Origin: Thalassomonas actiniarum
GTDB lineage: Bacteria > Pseudomonadota > Gammaproteobacteria > Enterobacterales > Alteromonadaceae
Direction of reading: 5' to 3'
Assembly: GCF_000948975.2 (NCBI RefSeq)
Contig: NZ_CP059735.1
Coordinates: 1,550,001 to 1,614,000, forward strand
DNA length: 64,000 nucleotides
In this document: positions 34,654 through 43,637 of the stretch, piece after piece
How positions within the stretch are numbered: position 1 is the first letter of the stretch
Layout of the letters: each line of letters begins with the position of its first letter
Made by a program: the position numbers and the translations under genes
The notes under the pieces: model-generated
The model's input: the letters and a program-made list of their open reading frames with translations, nothing else
Databases searched by the model: none
Told to the model about the DNA's origin: nothing

Positions 34654-35895
34654 ATGAAAATAGAACTGACGAAAAACCGTTATAAAAGACAAAAATGGTT
34701 AATTGCCGCGGCATTAGCTACCGGGGTTGCCTGTGCCGCCTATGGTCTCACCGGCACCGGTATTCCCGATATCGATATTGATAACTTAACTTTTGCCACG
34801 GTGCAGCAGGGAGAGTTGAACCTTTATGCCGAAGCCTACGGTGAGTTTTATTCCGCCAAAGAGCGGTTATTGACGGCGCCGGCTCAAGGCAAGGTCGCCG
34901 AGGTGTTGATCCGCCCGGGAGCCAAAGTGACACAGGATACGGTGATATTACGCTTATCGAACCCTAAGCTTGAGCAGGAATTAAACCAGGCGAAAGGTCT
35001 GCTGGCACAGCAGCAAGCGCAAAAAGCCGCTTTTGAGTTTGAACAGCAAAACCAGCGACTGAATTACCGGGGCAGTATTGCTGATATTGAAGCTGCTATT
35101 GAAGAGGCTGAGCTGGAGCTGAGTGTTAATCAGGATTTAATGTCGCGGGGTGTGGCCGCTAAAATTGAGTTGCAGCGGGCAAAATTAGCGGTTAAGCAAC
35201 AAAAGAAACGTTTAGTGTTTGAGCAGGAAAAATATCAACAGTTGCAGGAAATGCAGTTATTCCAGCTTAAGCAGCGGGATATTGAAATACAGCAGCAGCA
35301 GGCGAATATTCAGGTGCTGACAGCGCAATATGAAAATATGCAAGTAAGGGCGGGCATTAGCGGCAGTGTACAGGCGTTGGAGGTTGAATTGGGGCAAAGT
35401 GTGCAGCTGGGGCAGTCGCTGGCCAAAGTGGGCAGCGATCAGGAATTGATTGCCCGCTTGCGTATCCCCCAGCGGCTGGCGGATCAAATCGATCTCAATG
35501 CCCCTGTCAGTATAGACACGCAAAAAGGCCAGGTCAGCGGCCATATTACCCGCATTGAAACTTTAGTCTCCAATGGTGTGGTGCTGGCGGAGGCGGTACT
35601 TGACTCGGCGCTTACCAGTAATGCCCGTCCGGCGCTGCCGGTTACCGCCAGCATTTTTATGAAAACAGCCCCTGATGCCCTTTATATCAAGCAGTTTTCA
35701 GGGATGCGCCCTCACAGCACACAGCAAGTTTTTGTCCGGGATGAGTCAGGGCTGGCCAGGCAGAAAGAAGTCACTTTCGGTGAACTCTCCCAGGGCAAAC
35801 TCATGGTGAAAAGCGGTCTTGAACAAAAAGATGAAATCATCACCAGTAACCTGGAAGCGTTTGCCCAATATGCAGAAATTTCACTTGTACGTTAA
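34654..35895 (+). CDS. HlyD/MacA-type membrane fusion protein
   Basis: 413 residues from ATG 34654, preceded by GGAG at six bases; an ATG four codons upstream is less likely. One N-terminal TM (about 16-33) is followed by a lipoyl half (LTAPAQGKVAEVLIRPGAKV), a long Gln-rich coiled-coil hairpin (about 105-230), the second lipoyl half (RAGISGSVQALEVELGQSV) and beta-barrel and membrane-proximal domains. It should link the ABC permease to an outer-membrane channel, which is not in this operon. It is the first gene behind the sigma-54 promoter. Confidence 0.88.
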   Translation: MKIELTKNRYKRQKWLIAAALATGVACAAYGLTGTGIPDIDIDNLTFATVQQGELNLYAEAYGEFYSAKERLLTAPAQGKVAEVLIRPGAKVTQDTVILRLSNPKLEQELNQAKGLLAQQQAQKAAFEFEQQNQRLNYRGSIADIEAAIEEAELELSVNQDLMSRGVAAKIELQRAKLAVKQQKKRLVFEQEKYQQLQEMQLFQLKQRDIEIQQQQANIQVLTAQYENMQVRAGISGSVQALEVELGQSVQLGQSLAKVGSDQELIARLRIPQRLADQIDLNAPVSIDTQKGQVSGHITRIETLVSNGVVLAEAVLDSALTSNARPALPVTASIFMKTAPDALYIKQFSGMRPHSTQQVFVRDESGLARQKEVTFGELSQGKLMVKSGLEQKDEIITSNLEAFAQYAEISLVR

Positions 35896-35948
35896 TGAAC
35901 AATAAATACATAAAAAGATATCGATAGCAAAGAATTAAAGGAAAAAGC

Positions 35949-36683
35949 ATGAAAGAAGTCAATATAGAAAGTAATTTATCAGAGCAACAAAAAGCCGTGG
36001 TGACCATGAACAATATCCATAAGTCTTATACCGGTCAGCAGATTCAAACTCATGCCTTACAGGGGATTTCCCTGGATATTTACCAGGGGGAATTCGTTGC
36101 CATTACCGGTCCCTCCGGCTGCGGCAAGTCCACCCTGCTGTCCATTATGGGCTTGATGGACAGTGCCAGTGAGGGGGATTATCAGCTTAGTGATATCCAG
36201 ACATCGGGTTTAACCGTAGATCAGCGCAGCCAGATACGTAACCGTCATATCGGCTATGTGTTCCAGTCGTTTAACCTCATTGATACCTTGTCTGTGTTTG
36301 AAAATGTCGCTTTGGTATTAGAGCACAGGAATTGCCGCAAAGGTGAAATTAAAACCCGGGTGGAAGCCAGCCTGGAGCAAGTGGGCATGAGTCACAGAAA
36401 GCACTATAAGCCTAACCAGTTATCCGGGGGGCAGCAGCAGCGCATCGCCATCGCCCGCGCTTTGGTGGGAGCGCCTGATTTATTGCTGGTGGATGAGCCC
36501 ACAGGAAACCTGGATACCAAAAACGGCGATCAGGTGATGAATCTATTGGCCGAACTCAATAAGCAGGGGGCAACCATAGTTATGGTGACCCATGACAGTC
36601 GTTATACCCGCTGCGCCAACCGGCAAATTCAGCTGCTTGACGGTCAGATAGTAACCGAGCAAAAAGTTAAGGGGGCGGCATGA
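35949..36683 (+). CDS. MacB/LolD-type ABC transporter ATPase
   Basis: 244 residues. Walker A is GPSGCGKST (about 55), the Q loop lies in [15 protein letters not shown], the signature is [15 protein letters not shown], Walker B is [13 protein letters not shown] and the H loop is MVTHD. The GNLDTKNG and FQSFNL features place it with MacB/LolD/FtsE ATPases that serve FtsX-type permeases. It starts after AAGGAAAAAGC and ends overlapping the permease start (ATGA). Confidence 0.93.
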   Translation: MKEVNIESNLSEQQKAVVTMNNIHKSYTGQQIQTHALQGISLDIYQGEFVAITGPSGCGKSTLLSIMGLMDSASEGDYQLSDIQTSGLTVDQRSQIRNRHIGYVFQSFNLIDTLSVFENVALVLEHRNCRKGEIKTRVEASLEQVGMSHRKHYKPNQLSGGQQQRIAIARALVGAPDLLLVDEPTGNLDTKNGDQVMNLLAELNKQGATIVMVTHDSRYTRCANRQIQLLDGQIVTEQKVKGAA

Positions 36684-39154
36684 GTATTTATAAACGTTCA
36701 TTTTTACATGGCATAGGCCGGGTTTTTTCGCTGCCGCGCCTGAGTCTGCCGCTTATTGTGACCTTAGGGCTGACCCTGGCTGCGGTGCTCAGTGTTATCG
36801 CGATTGTTTCGGTATTGCTGTTTCAGCCGCTGCCGGGGATTAAGGAGGAAGAAAAGCTCCATAGTTTTTCGATGCGCCTGGAAATATCCGATAGCCTGCA
36901 AGTCTCTTTTTTCAACTGGCGCCGTATGGCGGATTTCCAGCAAAAACTTGCCGACTATGGCCTGTGGGGAGCAATACGGGCCGATGATGGACAGGCAGTG
37001 ATTAATGATGTTACCTACCCTGTGACCTATTATGATGCCTCAAGCAATATCCTGGATGTTTTGGGCAGCTCTTTGCTAATAGGACAAGGCACGGATAAAA
37101 CCGCGCCGCAAGAGAGTATCTGGATCTCAAATTCATTATGGCAACAGGCCTTTGCCGGCCGGGAATCGGCCCTGGGAGAAACCATTATCGCCGGTGATAA
37201 GTCTTATATTCTGGCGGGAGTGATCGAGGACATCAGCGCGGTGGCATCAGAACAAGCCATATTGGCACAACAAATCTGGTTGATCACTGAGCCACAAAAG
37301 CTGCTGGCGCAAGAAGATACCGGCAGTATAGATGCTTCTGTGACCCAGCTGCTGTTAAGAGCCGACACGCAGGCATTACCGACAAAGCAGATGTTAACTG
37401 ACTGGTTCGATAACTACCTGACCTCTAATTTTGATGCGCCTCAGTTTATTGAGTTTGTTAAATCGAAACCTTTATTGATTGAGCAAAACCGCTATCGCGA
37501 CAGCCTGGTACAAGAGAGTGAAACCTTAGTATTGATCCTTTTTGCCGCGGTGATCGGTTTACTGGTTATGGCCAGTTTGAATTTATTAAACCTGTTTATC
37601 GCCCACTACCAGGGACGCAGTAAAGAATTTGCAATTCAGCTTAGCCTGGGAGCAAGCCTGGCGCGATTACGCACTATGCTGATCCTGGAAAATCTGCCCA
37701 GCTTTATTCTGGCTGCCGTGTTAGGCCTGTTGGTTTCGGGCTGGGCATTGCGGGGCTTGCCTGTGATTGCCGGTGAAACCCTGCCGTTGTTGGATATGCT
37801 CGCCCTGGATATGATGACCATTATGATGGCTTTTATCATTGTGATCTTCCTGACGGTTATTTTTTCTCTGGTGGCCTTGGTTGATGTCAACAAACAAGCC
37901 CTCAATGATACCCTCAACAGCAGCGGTAAAGGCATTGCCGCCCAGAGCAAGCAGGGACTTAGCCGGCTGCTGATGATATTACAGTTATCCCTGGCCACGG
38001 TATTGTTAACCGGCTCTGTGATGCTGGCCAAGCAAAGTTATGATGTGGTTTACCAGGATCTGGGTTATCAGTTTAACAACAGTTATGAATTAACTTGGGA
38101 ATATGGCGATGAAAACTGGGCCGCTTCCCTGGGAGAATTTGAACAATATGCCGGCAGTGAATATCAGCAGTTACATCAAGATTTGGCTGCCTCTATCAAC
38201 GCCTTATTGCCCGGCAGTGAGGTGGTGACCACCAGCTCCAGCCCGTTAAGCAGTCAGATAGATATTAATGTGATGATGGATGAGCAGCGCTCTGAACAGG
38301 TCTTGTTTTTAAGCCGGGAGTTTAGCGTTAACTACTTTTCTGCTTTTAGTATTGAATTTGTTGCCGGCAAGGGGCCAAGCGAGCAACAAATTGTGGCAAA
38401 TGAGCGGGTGATCGTGATTGATGAACGCATGGCAAATAAGCTGTTTCTCGGCGTCCCTTATCAGCAGGTGATAGGGAAAACCCTGACGCCTGGTTTAGGT
38501 GAAAATGCACAGCCCAGTGTGATTATCGGTATCGTGGTGAATACTCTTGCCCGCACCGGTTCGCTGGATGAACTGGCTTTTCCTACCATTTACGCCAGCC
38601 CGGGAAATATCAGTTCGCGTTTACGGTTAACGGTATTGATGCCGCAAGGGGAAGTCCTTGAACAGGCGGCAATCGAGCAGGCGCTGAAGCAGCAATTTCC
38701 CCGCTTGATCGATTTAAGAGTCCAGTCGCTGGCGGATCGCTGGGACGAGCAAACCCTGGAGCAAAGGATCAGTTTAATGGTGATCTTAACCATGACCGGA
38801 TTAACCCTGTTTTTGGCGGTGATCGGTGTTGCCGGTTTGACCCAGCTGACCACCAACCAGAAACGTTATGAGCTGGCGGTACGTATGGCCACAGGCGCCA
38901 AACAGAGCGGTTTATTGAAAATTATTTTCAAAGAAGCCTTATGGATGTTGGTTGCCGGGTTGAGTTTAGGTTTTATCCTGTCGGTCTTTGGCTATACACA
39001 GGTAAAAGAACAGGTTAGCATGATGCCAAGTTTTGACTGGAATACCATGTTATTACTGGATATCGGCTTGATTGCCATCGTGCTGGTGGCGGTTGCCCTG
39101 CCGGCCTGGCGTATTATTAAGGCCGATCCGATGCAGGCGTTGCGGGAACTGTAA
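36680..39154 (+). CDS. Double FtsX/MacB-type ABC permease
   Basis: 824 residues with about eight TM helices: one near 22-47, three near 280-410, one near 435-455 and three near 695-815. Two large extracytoplasmic MacB-PCD-like domains lie between (about 50-270 and 460-690). The protein therefore looks like two fused MacB-like halves, a layout seen in many exporters of this family. The end ADPMQALREL is the conserved FtsX C-terminus. Together with the HlyD protein and ATPase it should form a tripartite machine that exports a peptide, drug or lipid; the cargo is unknown. Confidence 0.88.
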   Translation: MSIYKRSFLHGIGRVFSLPRLSLPLIVTLGLTLAAVLSVIAIVSVLLFQPLPGIKEEEKLHSFSMRLEISDSLQVSFFNWRRMADFQQKLADYGLWGAIRADDGQAVINDVTYPVTYYDASSNILDVLGSSLLIGQGTDKTAPQESIWISNSLWQQAFAGRESALGETIIAGDKSYILAGVIEDISAVASEQAILAQQIWLITEPQKLLAQEDTGSIDASVTQLLLRADTQALPTKQMLTDWFDNYLTSNFDAPQFIEFVKSKPLLIEQNRYRDSLVQESETLVLILFAAVIGLLVMASLNLLNLFIAHYQGRSKEFAIQLSLGASLARLRTMLILENLPSFILAAVLGLLVSGWALRGLPVIAGETLPLLDMLALDMMTIMMAFIIVIFLTVIFSLVALVDVNKQALNDTLNSSGKGIAAQSKQGLSRLLMILQLSLATVLLTGSVMLAKQSYDVVYQDLGYQFNNSYELTWEYGDENWAASLGEFEQYAGSEYQQLHQDLAASINALLPGSEVVTTSSSPLSSQIDINVMMDEQRSEQVLFLSREFSVNYFSAFSIEFVAGKGPSEQQIVANERVIVIDERMANKLFLGVPYQQVIGKTLTPGLGENAQPSVIIGIVVNTLARTGSLDELAFPTIYASPGNISSRLRLTVLMPQGEVLEQAAIEQALKQQFPRLIDLRVQSLADRWDEQTLEQRISLMVILTMTGLTLFLAVIGVAGLTQLTTNQKRYELAVRMATGAKQSGLLKIIFKEALWMLVAGLSLGFILSVFGYTQVKEQVSMMPSFDWNTMLLLDIGLIAIVLVAVALPAWRIIKADPMQALREL

Positions 39155-39175
39155 ATAATCAGTGCCGGCGCGCTA

Positions 39176-39202
39176 AAGCAAAACCCTGCGGGGTTTTGCT
39201 TG
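39176..39202 (+). terminator. Hairpin terminator after the permease
   Basis: AAGCAAAACCC pairs with GGGTTTTGCTT around TGCG. It partly separates the transporter genes from the regulator pair. Confidence 0.7.
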
Positions 39203-39243
39203 TTTGTTATTGTTGATTTATTAGAGATAAAAGAGCATAGAAA

Positions 39244-40617
39244 ATGGAAAAACCTGCAACTGCTGCCAGAATACTGATTGCCGATGATGACGAGGATATT
39301 CGCCTGTCATTGGCGTTATTGCTGAACGCCCACGGTTATCAGACGACAGAGGCGGCGTCGCCTAAGGAAATCGCCGTCAGGGTCAATCAGGATAACCCGG
39401 ATCTGGTGCTGCTGGATATGAACTTCAGCCGGGATACCACCAGTGGCGCCGAAGGGCTGGAACAGCTGGCTTTTTTACAGCAACAGCAGTTGCCGGTGAT
39501 CCTGATGACCGCCTGGGGCAGTATCGAGCTGGCGGTAGCAGGGTTGAAGCAAGGGGCAGGGGACTTTATCGAAAAACCCTGGGATAAACACCGCTTATTG
39601 CAAAGTATTGAGCAGCAATTACAGCTGCAAAAGTTAAAACAAAAAAACAGCGGCTTTGAGCAATTGCTCAGCGGCGACGGCGGTGAAAAACAAGTGTGGA
39701 TCAGTGAGTCCGGGCCGATGAAGGCCCTGGATGCCCTGGTGGAGCAAGTGGCAAAAACCGATGCCAATATCCTGATCTTGGGGGAAAACGGCACCGGCAA
39801 ATCCCAGCTGGCAAAGCGGATACATCAGCTCTCACACCGCAGCAGCCACGCTTTTATTGCCGTAAACATGGCGGCGATCCCGGACAACTTGTTTGAAAGT
39901 GAGTTATTCGGCCATCAAAAAGGCGCTTTTACCGATGCCAAACAAAGCCGGGTCGGGCGCTTTGAGTTAGCCGGACAGGGCACCTTGTTTCTCGATGAAA
40001 TCGGCACCTTGCCGCTGACCCTGCAGCCGAAATTATTAAGGGTGCTGGAAAGCGGCCATTATGAAGTGTTAGGGTCCAGTAAAACCCAGACTGCCGATGT
40101 CCGCCTGATCAGCGCCACCAATGCCGATTTAGAGCAGCAAGTGGCGGATAAAGCCTTTCGTCAGGATTTATTGTTTCGTTTAAATACCCTGGTACTGACC
40201 TTGCCGCCGTTAAGGGAGCGTATTGCCGATATTGCTCCCCTGGTTGCTCACTTTATTGACCATTTCAGTGCCCGCTACCATAAAAAGGGCCTGGCGCTGG
40301 GTGAATGCGCCCTGGAGACGTTAAAACGGCACACCTGGTCCGGTAATGTCCGTGAATTAAGCCATGTGATGGAACGGGCGGTATTGCTGGCCCCGGATAA
40401 CAGCGAAATAACTTCGTGCCAGTTAAGCCTGTCCGCCAGTAAAAGCACGGATCTTGATGTGCCCTTGCAGCCGCTGGAAGAGCTGGAGCAGCAACTGATC
40501 CGCAAAGCCCTGGCCGCCACTAACGGCCATGTCGCCAAAGCCGCGCCGCTGCTGGGACTTTCCCGTAATGCCATGTACCGCCGCCTGGAAAAATTTGGCA
40601 TTGTCTATGACGCGTGA
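39244..40617 (+). CDS. NtrC-family sigma-54-dependent response regulator
   Basis: 457 residues. The receiver domain (about 9-125) has the acidic pair DDDED and phosphoacceptor D58 in LVLLDMNF. The AAA+ domain (about 150-380) has Walker A GENGTGKS, GHQKGAFTDAKQSR and Walker B GTLFLDEIG; the C-terminal Fis-type helix-turn-helix is AKAAPLLGLSRNAMYRRLEKF. The sigma-54 contact loop is GAFTDA instead of GAFTGA. Its target is most simply the sigma-54 promoter of the transporter operon upstream. The end overlaps the sensor kinase gene by 11 bases. Confidence 0.92.
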   Translation: MEKPATAARILIADDDEDIRLSLALLLNAHGYQTTEAASPKEIAVRVNQDNPDLVLLDMNFSRDTTSGAEGLEQLAFLQQQQLPVILMTAWGSIELAVAGLKQGAGDFIEKPWDKHRLLQSIEQQLQLQKLKQKNSGFEQLLSGDGGEKQVWISESGPMKALDALVEQVAKTDANILILGENGTGKSQLAKRIHQLSHRSSHAFIAVNMAAIPDNLFESELFGHQKGAFTDAKQSRVGRFELAGQGTLFLDEIGTLPLTLQPKLLRVLESGHYEVLGSSKTQTADVRLISATNADLEQQVADKAFRQDLLFRLNTLVLTLPPLRERIADIAPLVAHFIDHFSARYHKKGLALGECALETLKRHTWSGNVRELSHVMERAVLLAPDNSEITSCQLSLSASKSTDLDVPLQPLEELEQQLIRKALAATNGHVAKAAPLLGLSRNAMYRRLEKFGIVYDA

Positions 40618-41866
40618 GTCTAAAGTTATTTCAGCCCTGGTACTGGTTTGTGCTGTTATTCTCTCCCTGTTAACGGCGCTGCTTTACAGCCTTAACTGGA
40701 GCCACCTCGGTGTCTTTACCTTACTGTTTATTGTGCTCTATCCCTTGATCTGGTTTAGCTGGCGGGTATGGCGCTTCTGGAGCCTGCCGCTGATGCAGCT
40801 AACCAGTTATACCCAGATGCTCAAAGAAGGCGAGCATCGCCAGCAATTACTGGCGGCGGGGAAAAACGAGCTTTTTAGCGAATTACTCAGCGAAATTGAA
40901 AGTTTAGCCGAGGTGAAAAGCCGTGAGCAACAGCAGCTGGTCACGGTTGAGCAGCTGGTGAGCCAGATCATGGATAGCTGGCATTTACCGGTTTGCCTGT
41001 TTAATGATAAGAAAACCTTGCTTTATAGTAATAATGCCGCCAATACCTTGATCCAGCAGCCGGTGCTGCAGGGAAGACCGGGTGAGGAAATGGGATTTTG
41101 CTGGCAGCAAGACGGCATCGGCCATCCCGCCTTTGCCGCCGGTTGGGAAGTTAATACCATAGAATATCACCAGCAGGGGCAAAGTTACTGGTTGTTTTCT
41201 GCACTTAATATCAGTGACAGCCTTAACCAGGCGGAGATCACCAGCCAGAAAAATATTGTCCGGGTCCTGAGCCATGAATTAAGAAACTCACTGACACCTA
41301 TGGCTTCGATGGCGGATACCTTATTAAGCAGCGAGCAGTTTTCGCCTCCCCAGGTGCGTATGGTGCTTGAGCGTATTTTACAGCGCAGCCAGCGTTTACT
41401 TGGTTTTATCCAGCAATATGCCAGGTTAAACCAGTTGCCGCCGGTAAACTGCAGCTGGTTTGACTTTACTAGCATATTAGATGAAGCCCGGGGTATGCTG
41501 GAGGAGCAGGTCCAGGTCAATTATCTCGGTGAAGCCTTATGTTATGGCGATGCCGGGCAATTGAGCCAGCTGTTGATTAATCTGTTGAAAAATGCCGTTG
41601 AAGCCAAAAGCCAACAAAGTGATGAGGACCCGGTAATAGATATCAGTCTCTACCATGAAAATAACCAGCAGTTTTTAACCGTCAAAGATAACGGCCCGGG
41701 GTTTGCCAATCTGGACAATGTGCTGACGCCTTTTTATACCACCAAATCCGGCGGCTCAGGCATAGGATTGGCGTTATGCGCGCAAATCATCCGCTTGCAC
41801 GGCGGTGAACTGATCCCACAAAACGGTGAAAACGGTGCCGTGGTCAGGATCAGTTTGCCTTTTTAG
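40607..41866 (+). CDS. NtrY/NtrB-like sensor histidine kinase
   Basis: 419 residues from ATG 40607; the frame begins earlier inside the regulator gene, but this start gives a clean N-terminus. Two TM helices (about 10-30 and 35-57) with almost no periplasmic loop are followed by a linker, a PAS-like domain (about 115-195), the H-box VRVLSHELRNSLTPMASMA and an ATPase domain with NLLKNAVEA, DNGPGF and GGSGIGLALC. It should phosphorylate the adjacent NtrC-type regulator. The short loop suggests it senses the membrane or the transporter itself. Confidence 0.9.
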   Translation: MTRESKVISALVLVCAVILSLLTALLYSLNWSHLGVFTLLFIVLYPLIWFSWRVWRFWSLPLMQLTSYTQMLKEGEHRQQLLAAGKNELFSELLSEIESLAEVKSREQQQLVTVEQLVSQIMDSWHLPVCLFNDKKTLLYSNNAANTLIQQPVLQGRPGEEMGFCWQQDGIGHPAFAAGWEVNTIEYHQQGQSYWLFSALNISDSLNQAEITSQKNIVRVLSHELRNSLTPMASMADTLLSSEQFSPPQVRMVLERILQRSQRLLGFIQQYARLNQLPPVNCSWFDFTSILDEARGMLEEQVQVNYLGEALCYGDAGQLSQLLINLLKNAVEAKSQQSDEDPVIDISLYHENNQQFLTVKDNGPGFANLDNVLTPFYTTKSGGSGIGLALCAQIIRLHGGELIPQNGENGAVVRISLPF

Positions 41867-41875
41867 CTTTGACCT

Positions 41876-42766
41876 TTAGGCAAAACCGTACCAGGTGGCG
41901 GCATTATCATAAAGCAGTTGCTTAAGCTGCTGTTCGTTGTAGGCAAGTTTAAGGTAATCTTGCCACAAACCACTATAAGTGGTGCTAAATAAACATAATG
42001 GGAAATTACTGGCGAGCATCACCCGCTGCTGGCCAAAGGCTTGGAGGCATTCGGTTATCACGGCTCCCGCCCAGGATAGCTGATATTGGCGCTCGGCTAT
42101 TTCCCAACCGGAGCATTTTATGGCCACTGAGTCAAAAGCACTTAAACGTTTCAGGCCAGATAACCAGGTTTGCCAGTCAGTTGCCTGCTTATCTGCTTCC
42201 GCCGTTAACCTCTCAAGGTAGGGAGGCCAGCCGGCGTGGTTGATGATGACTTTTAATTTTGGCACTTGCCCGAGTATTTTGGCCAGCATAGTGACGGCTT
42301 TAGCGTTTGACAGTGGCATCTGCAGGTCAAAACTTAATCCGGCATCGGCTAAGCGTCCCAAATTAGCCTGCACCTTGGGCTGTTCAAGTAATGCTATTGC
42401 CTGTTGATCGAGAATATGGCGACAACCTGTCACCGAGGGGTAAGCGAGCAGTTGCTGCAGCTGCTGTTCAAATACCACCGGCTCAAGCTCAAGGTCGATA
42501 AAAGCGACGCTTTTAAAGGGCAAACGGCAGCTTTGCTCCAGGCAGGCTATTTCTCGCCAGGGGCGGGCATTGTCAAATCCCGCTTCAATATGGACAAAAC
42601 CCGCCAGGCTCAGAGGAGCCGGGGTTAAATCGGACTCGGTGAAGTTTTGGTTGATCTTGCCCTTATCTTGCCAGAAAGGGGGATTCTCTGCTGCTAACCA
42701 GGCATACTCTCCCTGCTTTAAATCGAACAGGTGCAGGTGGGGATCTATGATATTTTCAAATGGCAT
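41876..42766 (-). CDS. Amidohydrolase_2 family hydrolase (fuconolactonase-like)
   Basis: 296 residues of a TIM-barrel metal hydrolase. The metal motif is IIDPHLHLFDLK (about 6-17), later ligands are probably in CRHILDQ and VIINHAGWPP, and RVMLASNFPLC is the barrel end. The best-known relatives are L-fucono- and L-rhamnono-lactonases of non-phosphorylated sugar pathways. An SDR dehydrogenase lies 50 bases upstream on the same strand, as expected for such a pathway. It converges on the sensor kinase gene. Confidence 0.8.
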   Translation of the reverse strand: MPFENIIDPHLHLFDLKQGEYAWLAAENPPFWQDKGKINQNFTESDLTPAPLSLAGFVHIEAGFDNARPWREIACLEQSCRLPFKSVAFIDLELEPVVFEQQLQQLLAYPSVTGCRHILDQQAIALLEQPKVQANLGRLADAGLSFDLQMPLSNAKAVTMLAKILGQVPKLKVIINHAGWPPYLERLTAEADKQATDWQTWLSGLKRLSAFDSVAIKCSGWEIAERQYQLSWAGAVITECLQAFGQQRVMLASNFPLCLFSTTYSGLWQDYLKLAYNEQQLKQLLYDNAATWYGFA

Positions 42767-42816
42767 AGGCTAAGGCTTGTTTGTCTTATGGTTAAATTTC
42801 TTATTTTATAACAGCT

Positions 42817-43542
42817 TTATTGCGTGGTATAGCCGCCGTCTATCACCTGCAGACTGCCGGTGATAAAGCCGGCTTTGTCTGAGGCAAGAAACAATACCAG
42901 TTCAGCCACTTCTTCCGGTTGGCCAAGCCGTCCTAAAGGTTGCAGTTCCGCTTCTTCTTTGTGCACCTGGCTTTTATCTGCACCGGAGCGCCGGCAGTAG
43001 TTATCGATCGCCTTATGGTACAAAGGGGTTTCTATGGTGCCGGGGCAAACGGCATTGGCGCGGATATTATAACGGGCGTAATCCAGGGCGGTGGTTTTGG
43101 CGATAGAGGCCAGGGAAGCTTTGCTTAAGTTATAGGCAAAAGAATTTTGTTTGGCGATCAGCGCCTGATCGGAAGAGATCAGGATAATGGCACCGCCCTT
43201 GTTGGCTTTCATATTGGGCAGCACGGCCTTGATTGCGGCATAGGCACCTTTGACATTGATATTAAAAACCTTGTCCAAATCTTCTTCCGGGGTGTCTTCG
43301 ATAGTGGCGGAGTAATGGATACCGGCATTGGACACTAACACATCTATGGCATGCTCCCGGGCAATCTCTGCGATGATGCGGTTAACTTCCTGCACCCGGG
43401 TAATATCACACCGGCGAAATTCGCCTTCGCTTGAAGGGGTTAAATCCAGATTAAAGACCCGGTAACCCTGGGTTAAAAACTTCTTTACTATGCTCAGGCC
43501 AATACCTGAACTGCCGCCGGTGATGATACATACCCTTTTCAT
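42817..43542 (-). CDS. Short-chain dehydrogenase/reductase
   Basis: 241 residues of a classical SDR. The cofactor loop is TGGSSGIG (about 8-15), with D32 and D34 in FNLDLT suggesting NAD preference, then SNAGI, and the catalytic Ser-Tyr-Lys triad in LISSD and FAYNLSKAS. It ends ITGSLQVIDGGYTTQ. With the downstream lactonase-like gene it may oxidise an L-sugar or its acid. The substrate is not deducible from sequence. Confidence 0.88.
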   Translation of the reverse strand: MKRVCIITGGSSGIGLSIVKKFLTQGYRVFNLDLTPSSEGEFRRCDITRVQEVNRIIAEIAREHAIDVLVSNAGIHYSATIEDTPEEDLDKVFNINVKGAYAAIKAVLPNMKANKGGAIILISSDQALIAKQNSFAYNLSKASLASIAKTTALDYARYNIRANAVCPGTIETPLYHKAIDNYCRRSGADKSQVHKEEAELQPLGRLGQPEEVAELVLFLASDKAGFITGSLQVIDGGYTTQ

Positions 43543-43637
43543 TGCTTTATTTTATTCCAGTAGTGATTGGCAAAATGCTTTGTTAAAAGGCTAAAGATAA
43601 TAAAGCTTAGCGGCTTTTTCTGCCAGTACTAATGCCG

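Noticed and set aside
34378-34692. Minus-strand frame of 104 codons encoding NKAN repeats
   Set aside because: It overlaps the hlyD start and the sigma-54 promoter, its repeat part exists only because a 12-bp repeat keeps any frame open, and it has no convincing ribosome-binding site.
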